NCBI GenBank assembly: GCA_903863375.1
Contig: CAIPBT010000151.1
Location: 1-34,909, forward strand
Origin: an uncultured Ferrovum sp.
GTDB lineage: Bacteria > Pseudomonadota > Gammaproteobacteria > Burkholderiales > Ferrovaceae
Direction of reading: 5' to 3'
Length of the DNA stretch: 34,909 nucleotides
Under the pieces are notes generated by a model. The model had not been told where the DNA came from, did no database searches, and worked only from the letters and a program-made list of their open reading frames with translations. The position numbers and the translations under genes are program-made. Positions 27,664 through 34,909 of this stretch are shown here, in pieces. The first letter of the stretch is position 1. Every line of letters begins with the position of its first letter.

Positions 27664-29460
27664 ATGAGCGAATATCACGCCCCCCTGAAAGACATGCAGT
27701 TCCTGATCCACGAAGTGGTGGGCCTGGAGCAGATCACCGCGCTGCCCGGCTTTGGCGAGATCAGTGGCGAACTGGTCAACCAGATCCTGGAGGAGGCCGC
27801 GCGGTTTGCCAATGGCGTGCTCTCGCCCCTGAACTGGGTCGGAGACCGGCAGGGCGCCCGGCTGGACGGTACCGGGGGCGTGATCACGCCGCCCGGATTC
27901 CGCGATGCTTACCACCAGTTTGTCGGCGCCGGCTGGAATGGTCTGACGGCCGAGGTGGAATACGAAGGGCAGGGCCTGCCGCGCGCGGTCGGCACGCCGG
28001 TGAGCGAGATGTGGCACAGCGCCAACATGGCGTTCACCCTGTGTCCCCTGCTGACGCAGGGTGCCATCGAAGCGATCCGCCTGTGTGGCAGCCCGGCGCT
28101 GCGGGAACGCTACCTGCCCCGCATGATCAGCGGCGAATGGACGGGCACGATGAATCTGACCGAGCCGCAGGCCGGATCGGATCTGGCCGCCTTGCGGTCG
28201 CGTGCCGTACCGGAGGGCGACCACTACCGCATCCACGGCCAGAAAATCTTCATCACCTACGGTGATCACGATTACACCGACAACATCATCCATCTGGTGC
28301 TGGCGCGCACGCCCGACGCCCCGGAGGGTGTGAAGGGCATTTCCCTGTTCGTGGTGCCCAAGGTGCTGGTCAATGACGACGGTTCGCTCGGGGCACCGAA
28401 TGATGTGCGCTGTGTCTCGATCGAGCACAAGCTGGGCATTCACGGCAGTCCCACCTGCGTGATGGCCTATGGCGACCGCGAGGGTGCCATCGGCTATCTG
28501 GTGGGCGAAGAGAACCGGGGTCTGGAGTACATGTTCATCATGATGAACGCCGCCCGGTTCGCGGTTGGTCTGGAAGGGATTGGTATCGCGGAGCGTGCCT
28601 ACCAGCAGGCGCTCGGCTACGCCCGTGACCGCGTGCAGGGCACCCCGGCGGGCGGATCCCCTGCCAATCGCCAGCCAATCCTGTTCCACCCGGATGTGCG
28701 ACGCATGCTCATGAACATGCGCGCGCGCACCGAAGGCGCGCGTGCGCTCGCCTATTACGCCGGCAGCCTGATGGATCTGGCGGAATTCCACCCGGACGAG
28801 GCGGTGCGTCGCGGGCACCAGGCGCGCGTCGACCTGCTGATTCCGGTGGTGAAAGGCTGGAGTACCGAAATGGCTGTCGAAATGGCCTCGCTTGGGGTGC
28901 AGGTGCATGGCGGCATGGGCTTTGTTGAGGAGACCGGCGCTGCGCAGCATCTGCGGGACGCGCGGATCACCACCATTTACGAAGGCACCACCGGCATCCA
29001 GGCAAATGACCTGGTGGGGCGCAAATTCCTGCGTGACCGGGGTGCCGCCATGCAGGCCCTGCTGGCGGAACTCGATGAAGAGATGCAGGCCCTTGCCAGC
29101 CACGACCACCCGGAGGTTGCTGCCATCGCCAACCGCCAGCTCGCCGCGCAGCACGATCTGGGCTGCGCCGCACGCTGGGTGCTGGCCACCGGCTCGACCC
29201 AGCCAGCCACCGTCTACGCCGGCGCCTGGCCCTTCCTCAAGCTCACCGGCAATGTACTGTGTGGCGCATTGATGGCGCGCTCGGCGGCGGTCGCTGCCGC
29301 CGGCCTCGCCGCAGGGACCGGAGATCCGATCTTTTATGATGCCAAGATCAAGACGGCCCGGTTTTTTGCCGAGCACGTGCTGGCCGAATGCGCTGGTCTG
29401 GCCCAGGCAATCACGGAGGGCGGCGACAGTGTGGTGGCGCTGACGGAGGCCCAGTTCTGA
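27664..29460 (+). CDS. Acyl-CoA dehydrogenase, large (about 600 aa) subfamily
   Basis: A 598-residue flavoprotein dehydrogenase, longer than the usual 380-400 because of an N-terminal extension (YHAPLKDMQFLIHEV) and an extra C-terminal domain after about residue 460. Members of this subfamily include DmdC-type 3-methylmercaptopropionyl-CoA dehydrogenases and long-chain acyl-CoA dehydrogenases, and automatic names in it are unreliable. The FAD/substrate region TMNLTEPQAGSDL (162-174), GVQVHGGMGFVEE (411-423) and the probable catalytic base E440 in TTIYEGTTGIQ are present. It should feed electrons to the adjacent EtfBA. Acyl chain preference cannot be read from sequence. No strong ribosome binding site is visible before the ATG. 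An intrinsic terminator follows. Confidence 0.93.
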   Translation: MSEYHAPLKDMQFLIHEVVGLEQITALPGFGEISGELVNQILEEAARFANGVLSPLNWVGDRQGARLDGTGGVITPPGFRDAYHQFVGAGWNGLTAEVEYEGQGLPRAVGTPVSEMWHSANMAFTLCPLLTQGAIEAIRLCGSPALRERYLPRMISGEWTGTMNLTEPQAGSDLAALRSRAVPEGDHYRIHGQKIFITYGDHDYTDNIIHLVLARTPDAPEGVKGISLFVVPKVLVNDDGSLGAPNDVRCVSIEHKLGIHGSPTCVMAYGDREGAIGYLVGEENRGLEYMFIMMNAARFAVGLEGIGIAERAYQQALGYARDRVQGTPAGGSPANRQPILFHPDVRRMLMNMRARTEGARALAYYAGSLMDLAEFHPDEAVRRGHQARVDLLIPVVKGWSTEMAVEMASLGVQVHGGMGFVEETGAAQHLRDARITTIYEGTTGIQANDLVGRKFLRDRGAAMQALLAELDEEMQALASHDHPEVAAIANRQLAAQHDLGCAARWVLATGSTQPATVYAGAWPFLKLTGNVLCGALMARSAAVAAAGLAAGTGDPIFYDAKIKTARFFAEHVLAECAGLAQAITEGGDSVVALTEAQF

Positions 29461-29504
29461 CGTTAAGAAACCTGCCGAACCAGTGGACTATCATTGAACC
29501 ACGA

Positions 29505-29518
29505 CTAGAAACTAGAAA
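29505..29518 (+). repeat. Two tandem copies of CTAGAAA
   Basis: The heptamer CTAGAAA is repeated back to back at 29505-29511 and 29512-29518 in the gap after the acyl-CoA dehydrogenase gene. A short hairpin, AGGGGG with CCCCCT around a CGTGA loop, follows directly. No promoter could be assigned with confidence in this gap. Confidence 0.3.
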
Positions 29519-29563
29519 AGGGGGCGTGACCCCCTGACCGATCGCCCGACTTGATGTGCTGTT

Positions 29564-29600
29564 CCCGCCCTGGCTTGCGCCGGGCGGGCATTTACTTTTA
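29564..29600 (+). terminator. Intrinsic terminator of the etfBA-acyl-CoA dehydrogenase unit
   Basis: The arms CCCGCCCTGGC (29564-29574) and GCCGGGCGGG (29579-29588) pair over 10 bp with one bulged base around a TTGC loop. The tail CATTTACTTTTA is T-rich. This is the best intrinsic terminator of the window. It ends only about ten bases before the next ATG, so it could also lie in the leader of the downstream gene. Confidence 0.75.
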
Positions 29601-29609
29601 GGCACGAAC

Positions 29610-32264
29610 ATGGCTTCATTTACCCCGCGACGGTCTGCCGGACCGAAGCGGATGTGGTCATCAGTGGAACGCCTGATCGGTCAGGTGTGGGGTCGTGGCC
29701 AGCCCGAGCCGGTGCCCGGGGCGCCGCCTGCCGACAGCCTGTATCAGACGCAGCAGGCGCTGCTGCAGGAACGTCAGCGGCTGCTCTACATCCTCGAGGG
29801 AACCCAGGCGGGAACCTGGGAGTGGAACATCCGCACCGGGCAGGTCATCGTCAATGCCCGCTTCGCGAGCCTGCTGGGCTATACCCTGGAAGAGATGGGG
29901 CCACTCACGGCAGACTCGATGGTCGAGCTGATCCATCCCGAGGAGCGGGAGATGGCGGTTCGTCATCGCGATCGCTACGTGGCCGGGCTGGAACCCCGTT
30001 ACGAGATGGAGACCCGCCGGCGGCATCGCGATGGATCCTATGTCTGGCTGCTCACACGTGGGCAGATCAACACGCGCACGCCGGATGGGAAACCGGAATG
30101 GATGTTCGGCACCCACCTCGACATCACGGCCCTGCGGACACGCGAGCAGACCCTGCGCGAGACCGAGACCATCCTGCATCGCGTGGAGCTGTTGGCCCGG
30201 GTGGGTGGCTGGGAACGCGACATTCCGTCTGGGCGGGTCACGACCAGTGCGGGCTACCGCCGGATCACCGGCCTGCCCGACGGCGTCGAGCCCACCCTGG
30301 AACACTCGCTCAGCTTGTACCTGCCGGGGTATCGCGAGGAGATGCGCCAGGTGGCGCACGAGGCGATGACCAACAACGGTCAGTGGGATCGCACGGCACC
30401 CATCCGGACGTATGACGGACGCCTGCTCTGGGTACGCAATATCGGCAGTGTCAGTCCCGGACCGGACGGCCGCCCCATGCGCATGGTGGGGGCCATCAAG
30501 GACATCACCGAACTGGTCATGCAACGCGAAGCGCTGGAGCGGTCGAATCAGGAACTGCAGACCCAGAAGGAACTGTTGCGGGTGACCCTGGCGTCGATTG
30601 GCGATGGGGTGATCACCACCGATGGCGACAGTCGCGTGACCTGGCTCAATCCGGCAGCCGAGCGCCTGACCGGATGGAGTCTGGCCGAGGTGCAGGCCCT
30701 GCCACTGGCCGAGGTCTTCCGCACCCTGGATGCCGTGACCGGCGAGCCGGTGGCCCATCCCTTTACCCTGGGACTAGACCATCGCCGGGCGGCGATCCAG
30801 CAGGACCACACCGTGCTCGAGTCACGCTCCGGCGCGAAGATTGCCATCGAGGATTCCGCTGCCCCGATCCTGGACCAGCAAGGCAATGTGCTGGGTATCG
30901 TGCTGGTGTTTCACGATGTCAGCGAACGTCGCCGGCTCAGCCAGGAAATGCAGTACCGCGCCACCTACGATCAGCTGACCGGGCTGCTCAACCGTACCGA
31001 GTTTGAAAGCCGGCTGAATCAGGCCCTGGTGCAGGCGCAGGAGACCGGCTGCGTGCATGCCCTGCTGTATATCGACCTGGACCAGTTCAAGCTGGTGAAT
31101 GACACGTGCGGCTACCTGGTCGGAGATGAGCTGCTGGTGCACATCGCCCGCCTGTTGCAGGACGCGGTACGCAACCGCGACGCCCTGGCCCGGCTGGGCG
31201 GGGATGAATTTGCGGTGATCCTGGATTATTGCACCACCGAGCAAGCCTACCGGGTGGCGGGGCAGATCTGTGCCGCGATGGAGGAATTCCGCTTCGCGAA
31301 GGGCGAGCACCGGTTCCGGATGGGGGCCAGCATCGGCCTGGTGGCGATCGATCGGCGCTGGCCCTCGCTCACCGAACTGTTCCAGGCTGCCGACGCCTGC
31401 TGCCATGCCGCCAAGGCGATGGGGCGCAACCGGGTGCACGTCTGGGTGGACAGCGACCGGGTGCTGCTGTCGCACAAGGCCGAGACGCAATGGGCGGCCC
31501 GCATCCAGCAGGCGCTCGAATCTGATCAGTTCACCCTGCACGCCCAGCGCATCACGTCCTTCGACAAGCAGGGTCACGCCGATGAGGTCGAGGTGCTGCT
31601 GCGTCTGCAGGATGTCGGTGGCCAGCTGATCGCGCCAGCTGCCTTTCTGCCAGCGGCCGAGCGCTTCCATTTGGCACCACGGATTGACCGCTGGGTGCTG
31701 CAGCGGGTGCTGGCACTCCTGATGCGGCAGCCACCTTCATCTCTGCCGGGCTTGCTGTGCATCAACGTGTCGGCACGTTCGCTGGCCGACCGCAATTTCC
31801 ATGCATTCGTGCTGGATGCCCTTCAGTCCCTCGATCCGGTCCTGCGCAACTGCCTGTGTTTCGAGCTCAACGAGACGGTGGCCGTGACCAACCTGATCGA
31901 TTCCGCCAGTTTCATCCGGCAGGTACGGGAGCTGGGGGTGCGTATCGCCCTGGATGACTTCGGGTCTGGCATGTCGTCGTTCGGATACCTCAAGAACCTG
32001 CCGGTGGATGTGCTCAAGATTGACAGCAAGTTCGTGGCCGGGCTGATCGACAATCCCCTGGATGTGGCAGCGGTGCGTAGCTTTGTCGAGGTCGCCCGCG
32101 TGCTTGGCGTGCGTACCGTGGCGGAAGCCGTGGAGAGTGATCAGGTCATGCAGGCGCTGCGCGATCTCGGCGTGGGTGCCGTTCAGGGCTATCTGCTGCA
32201 TACCCCGGTGCCGCTGGAAGACCTGCTGGCTAGCCTGCACGTGTCGGTGACGCCGTCCGGCTAG
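29610..32264 (+). CDS. PAS-PAS-PAS-GGDEF-EAL cyclic-di-GMP signalling protein
   Basis: The 884-residue protein has three PAS-type domains (about 57-175, 190-303 and 322-438), a GGDEF domain (450-612) and an EAL domain (625-878). No membrane segment or signal peptide is seen, so it is probably cytosolic. The cyclase site GGDEF (530-534) and the inhibitory I-site RNRD (521-524) are intact. In the EAL domain the signature reads EVL (E661), while N719, E752, D782/D783 (DDFGSG), K803, E839/E842 and Q859 are kept, so phosphodiesterase activity is likely. The second PAS is the most diverged. The ATG at 29610 is chosen because an in-frame GTG at 29556 would place the upstream terminator inside the gene; the ribosome binding site is weak. 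Confidence 0.93.
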   Translation: MASFTPRRSAGPKRMWSSVERLIGQVWGRGQPEPVPGAPPADSLYQTQQALLQERQRLLYILEGTQAGTWEWNIRTGQVIVNARFASLLGYTLEEMGPLTADSMVELIHPEEREMAVRHRDRYVAGLEPRYEMETRRRHRDGSYVWLLTRGQINTRTPDGKPEWMFGTHLDITALRTREQTLRETETILHRVELLARVGGWERDIPSGRVTTSAGYRRITGLPDGVEPTLEHSLSLYLPGYREEMRQVAHEAMTNNGQWDRTAPIRTYDGRLLWVRNIGSVSPGPDGRPMRMVGAIKDITELVMQREALERSNQELQTQKELLRVTLASIGDGVITTDGDSRVTWLNPAAERLTGWSLAEVQALPLAEVFRTLDAVTGEPVAHPFTLGLDHRRAAIQQDHTVLESRSGAKIAIEDSAAPILDQQGNVLGIVLVFHDVSERRRLSQEMQYRATYDQLTGLLNRTEFESRLNQALVQAQETGCVHALLYIDLDQFKLVNDTCGYLVGDELLVHIARLLQDAVRNRDALARLGGDEFAVILDYCTTEQAYRVAGQICAAMEEFRFAKGEHRFRMGASIGLVAIDRRWPSLTELFQAADACCHAAKAMGRNRVHVWVDSDRVLLSHKAETQWAARIQQALESDQFTLHAQRITSFDKQGHADEVEVLLRLQDVGGQLIAPAAFLPAAERFHLAPRIDRWVLQRVLALLMRQPPSSLPGLLCINVSARSLADRNFHAFVLDALQSLDPVLRNCLCFELNETVAVTNLIDSASFIRQVRELGVRIALDDFGSGMSSFGYLKNLPVDVLKIDSKFVAGLIDNPLDVAAVRSFVEVARVLGVRTVAEAVESDQVMQALRDLGVGAVQGYLLHTPVPLEDLLASLHVSVTPSG

Positions 32265-32283
32265 TCCTCCCCGCCGTCCGGCT
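32252..32283. repeat. Direct repeat spanning the stop codon of the GGDEF-EAL gene
   Basis: GCCGTCCGGCT occurs at 32252-32262 and 32273-32283, 21 bases apart, so the copies are in the same frame. The first copy includes the start of the TAG stop (32262-32264); the second reads TGG in that position. Another in-frame TAG follows at 32304. This looks like a small in-frame duplication at the gene end. Confidence 0.5.
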
Positions 32284-32302
32284 GGTATTCCTCGACGTCT
32301 AG

Positions 32303-32779
32303 CTAGGACCCCCCGCCGTCCTCCAGCGACCGCTCCAGGAACATACTGAGCGGATCCGGCTGATACTGTCCGAACGGCGGGCGCAGGGTGTATCCCAGCC
32401 GTTGGTAGAGCGCCAGCGCTTCGGGTTGGTGGATGCCCGTTTCGAGTCTGGCCAGGCGAATGTCCTGTTGCCGCAGATGGTGCTCCAGGGCCGCCATCAG
32501 CCGGCGGGCGACGCCCCGACCACGCGCTGCCGGCGTCACGAACAGGCGCTTCAGTTCCCCATAACTCCCGTCGTCGTGCAGGATCTTGACGGCGCCACAG
32601 CCACAGACCTGTCCGTCCACGCGCGTGCCCAGGAACAGCACATGGGCTTGCTGCAGGCCCGCCACCGACTCGAGATGGTTGCTTTCGGCCGGATACAGCG
32701 CCCCCAGATAGGCATCCGAGGCGGCCAGCAGGGCGGCGGCGGCGTCACTCGCCGGATCGAGGGGGCCGATCTCGATCAT
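32303..32779 (-). CDS. GNAT-family N-acetyltransferase
   Basis: A 158-residue single-domain acetyltransferase. The acetyl-CoA-binding motif is visible as LKRLFVTPAARGRGVARRLM (77-95, with RGRGVA as the pyrophosphate loop), followed by ARLETGIHQPEALALYQRLGY, the usual C-terminal motif. The substrate is unknown. The ATG at 32779 overlaps the oligopeptidase B stop by four bases, so it is the second gene of a two-gene unit. It converges with the GGDEF-EAL gene, with 38 bases between the stops and no clear terminator hairpin there. Confidence 0.92.
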   Translation of the reverse strand: MIEIGPLDPASDAAAALLAASDAYLGALYPAESNHLESVAGLQQAHVLFLGTRVDGQVCGCGAVKILHDDGSYGELKRLFVTPAARGRGVARRLMAALEHHLRQQDIRLARLETGIHQPEALALYQRLGYTLRPPFGQYQPDPLSMFLERSLEDGGGS

Positions 32780-34869
32780 GGCGCAACCGTTAGCGCATTC
32801 CGCCCCAGGCTGTGCAGCACGAAGGCGTAATCGGTGGCGATTTCCCGCAGGCGCGCATAGCGGCCGGCCGGTCCGCCGTGGCCGGCATCCAGGTCGAGAT
32901 GCAGCAGCACGGGGTGGGGATCGGTCTTGACATCACGCAGCCGCGCCACCCATTTCACTGGTTCCCAATACTGCACCTGCGAGTCGTGCAGACCGCTCGT
33001 CACCAGCATGCGCGGATAGGCCTGTGGCCGCAGGTTGTCGTAAGGACTCCAGCGCCCCATGGCGCGGTAGTGGTGGGCCTTGGCGGGATTGCCCCATTCG
33101 TCATATTCGTTGGTGGTCAGCGGCAGCGAGGCATCTTCCATCGTGCTCAGGCAGTCCAGGAAAGGCACCTGCAGCAACATGGCATGGTAGAGATCCGGGC
33201 GCAGGTTGGCCACGGCGCCCATCAGCAGGCCGCCGGCACTGCCGCCCTCGGCACACACCTGTCCGGGCGCGGCCCAGCCTGCGGAGATCAGATATTCCGT
33301 GGCAGCGATGAAGTCGGTGAAGGTGTTGGTCTTCGCGAGCAGCCGGCCCTGGTCGTACCAGCGCTTGCCCAGGTCTTCGCCGCCCCGCACATGGAGCAGG
33401 GCGAAGGCCACCCCGCGGTCCACCAGCGACAGCGCGCTGACACGGAATTCGGGATCGATGGTGTGCCCGTAGGCACCGTAGCCGTAGGCCAGCAGGGCGC
33501 CCTTGCCATCGGGCTGATGATCGGCCCGGGTGAGAAGGGTGATCGGAATCTGCGCGCCATCCGCTGCCGGTGCCCACAGCCGGCGTACCGCGTACTGTGT
33601 CGGGTCGAAACCGGATGGCAGCACCTGCTGCTTGAGCACGGTGTCGATACCGGTATCGAGGTCCCGTTCACGTACCTGGTCGGGTGTCACTGGCGAGGAA
33701 TAGCTGTATCGCAGCACCCGGCTGTTCTGGTCCGGATTCGATTCCAGGGCCAGCGTTCCGGCAGCATCGCGAGGATCGATCCGCAGCAGTTCCTGCATCT
33801 GCCAGTCGAGCACGCGCAGTCGCGTGATACCGGCGGAGCGCTCCTCCACGGCCAGGAAACTGCGGAACAGCTCGAAGCTCTCCAGCATCTCGCCCGGACG
33901 GCCGGGCAGCAATTCCTGCCAGTGCCAGCGGTCGCCGATCGCCCATTCCGGCACCATCATCAGACGACCGTCCGGGGCCCGCCAGTCGGTCCGCACGATC
34001 CAGGCCTGGCCGATGTGGTCGGCCTCGTAGTGCACATCGCGATGGCGCTTGGCGAGCAGACGCGGTCGGGCTCGCGGATTGCGCGCCGGCAGCACGCGCA
34101 CCTCGTCGCTGACCGTGCTAGAGACGGCAATCATTAGATAGCGTTCCGAGGTCGACAGTTGCACATCGGTGTAAAAGGCCTCGTCGGCCTCTTCGTAAAT
34201 CAGCCGGTCGCGCGCCGGTCGGGCGCCACGCACGTGGGCACGCACCTGGTAGCTGCGCAGGGTCTCGGGATGGTTCTGCACGTAGAGCAGGGTCTGGCAG
34301 TCGTTCGCCCAGGCGAGGCTGCCGCTGCAACGCTCCAGCCGGTCCGGCAGGTCAGTGCCGGTATGCAGGTCGCGCAGCCGCACCACGTACTGACGACGGC
34401 CGGTCAGGTCTTCGGCCCACGCCAGCCAGCGCCCGTCCCGGCTCACGCTCCAGTTGCCGATGTCGTAGTAGGGCAGGCCGGCACCCCGCTGGTTGGCATC
34501 GAGCAGGATTTCCTCCGGTCCGTCCAGGCTGCCACGCCGGCGCATCTCGATCGGATGCGCCAATCCTTTGCGGGTCACGCTGTAGTACCAGTCCCCATGC
34601 CAGCACACCGGCGGGCTGCTGTCATCTTCCTCGATCCGCCCGAGCATCTCCACGTACAGGGCATCTTCCAGGGGCTGGAAGGCCTCCCGGTGCGCAGCGA
34701 AATACGCATTCTCGTTCGCCAGGTGGGCCAGTACCTCCGGGGCGCTGCGCGTGTCGTCGCGCAGCCAGTGGTACGGGTCATGCCGGGTGCCAAACGCCGA
34801 CACATGCAGATGATCGCGTCGCTCCGGAGCAGGGGCGGCGGGCGGGACAGGGACAGCGGCAAGGCTCAT
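32776..34869 (-). CDS. ptrB: Oligopeptidase B (S9A serine peptidase)
   Basis: The 697-residue protein is an S9 prolyl-oligopeptidase-family enzyme that cleaves short peptides after basic residues in the cytosol. An N-terminal seven-bladed propeller (about 70-410) covers a C-terminal alpha/beta-hydrolase domain. The triad is S544 (GGSAGGLLMG), D629 (GLHDSQVQYWEP) and H664 (DAGHGGPAGR), in the same arrangement as E. coli PtrB. YGYGAYG and RGGEDLGKRWYDQGR are further family blocks. ATG at 34869 gives the usual start just before the PHDPYHWLRDD-like segment (here RHDPYHWLRDD); an ATG at 34899 in the same frame would add ten residues. AGGA lies about ten bases before 34869. No signal peptide is visible. 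Confidence 0.95.
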   Translation of the reverse strand: MSLAAVPVPPAAPAPERRDHLHVSAFGTRHDPYHWLRDDTRSAPEVLAHLANENAYFAAHREAFQPLEDALYVEMLGRIEEDDSSPPVCWHGDWYYSVTRKGLAHPIEMRRRGSLDGPEEILLDANQRGAGLPYYDIGNWSVSRDGRWLAWAEDLTGRRQYVVRLRDLHTGTDLPDRLERCSGSLAWANDCQTLLYVQNHPETLRSYQVRAHVRGARPARDRLIYEEADEAFYTDVQLSTSERYLMIAVSSTVSDEVRVLPARNPRARPRLLAKRHRDVHYEADHIGQAWIVRTDWRAPDGRLMMVPEWAIGDRWHWQELLPGRPGEMLESFELFRSFLAVEERSAGITRLRVLDWQMQELLRIDPRDAAGTLALESNPDQNSRVLRYSYSSPVTPDQVRERDLDTGIDTVLKQQVLPSGFDPTQYAVRRLWAPAADGAQIPITLLTRADHQPDGKGALLAYGYGAYGHTIDPEFRVSALSLVDRGVAFALLHVRGGEDLGKRWYDQGRLLAKTNTFTDFIAATEYLISAGWAAPGQVCAEGGSAGGLLMGAVANLRPDLYHAMLLQVPFLDCLSTMEDASLPLTTNEYDEWGNPAKAHHYRAMGRWSPYDNLRPQAYPRMLVTSGLHDSQVQYWEPVKWVARLRDVKTDPHPVLLHLDLDAGHGGPAGRYARLREIATDYAFVLHSLGRNALTVAP

Positions 34870-34909
34870 GCGCAGGATTTCCTCAGGACAGCCTGCCATT
34901 GTGCCACCG

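Noticed and set aside
1-34909. Mobile elements, CRISPR arrays, toxin-antitoxin or defence genes, tRNA genes
   Set aside because: No transposase, integrase, regular spaced repeats, nuclease or small toxin-like gene pair, and no cloverleaf sequence, was recognised on either strand.

Overview
The window is a high-GC chromosomal segment from a betaproteobacterium, probably of the order Neisseriales (inference from the gene order sdhCDAB-sdhE-gltA-sucAB-lpdA beside a methylcitrate cluster; genus not determinable). It is dense housekeeping metabolism. I see no mobile element, phage gene, CRISPR array, tRNA or rRNA, and no gene-free stretch longer than about 300 bases.

Layout. Positions 1-9663 are on the minus strand and read right to left: prpB, prpC, acnD, prpF, acnB, then a doubtful 64-codon ORF and a MOSC-domain gene that runs off the left edge. 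An AT-rich divergent region (9664-9797) carries a good sigma70-type promoter for prpB, a 22-bp near-palindrome and a promoter for a GntR/HutC-type regulator. From 9798 rightwards all genes are on the plus strand: the regulator; sdhC, sdhD, sdhA, sdhB, sdhE, gltA, sucA, sucB, lpdA; then zapE, prpE, a 5-formyltetrahydrofolate cyclo-ligase and an alpha/beta hydrolase; then etfB, etfA and a large acyl-CoA dehydrogenase, closed by an intrinsic terminator; then a PAS-PAS-PAS-GGDEF-EAL protein. At the right end an oligopeptidase B gene and a GNAT acetyltransferase gene lie on the minus strand and converge on the GGDEF-EAL gene.

How it works together. The window encodes the whole 2-methylcitrate cycle in its AcnD/PrpF form (no prpD): PrpE activates propionate, PrpC condenses propionyl-CoA with oxaloacetate, AcnD and PrpF make 2-methyl-cis-aconitate, AcnB hydrates it, and PrpB cleaves 2-methylisocitrate to pyruvate and succinate. 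Succinate is the substrate of the SDH complex encoded just across the divergent promoter. Citrate synthase, aconitase, 2-oxoglutarate dehydrogenase and SDH cover much of the TCA cycle; isocitrate dehydrogenase, succinyl-CoA synthetase, fumarase and malate dehydrogenase are not here. EtfBA and the acyl-CoA dehydrogenase suggest oxidation of acyl chains, a possible source of propionyl-CoA.

I did not find a clearly new biological system. The items most worth a second look are the operator between the two prp promoters, the placement of acnB at the end of the prp cluster, the structured intergenic RNAs (especially sucB-lpdA and upstream of etfB), the MOSC gene with 21-bp tandem repeats, and the overlapping small ORF/terminator signal after acnB.
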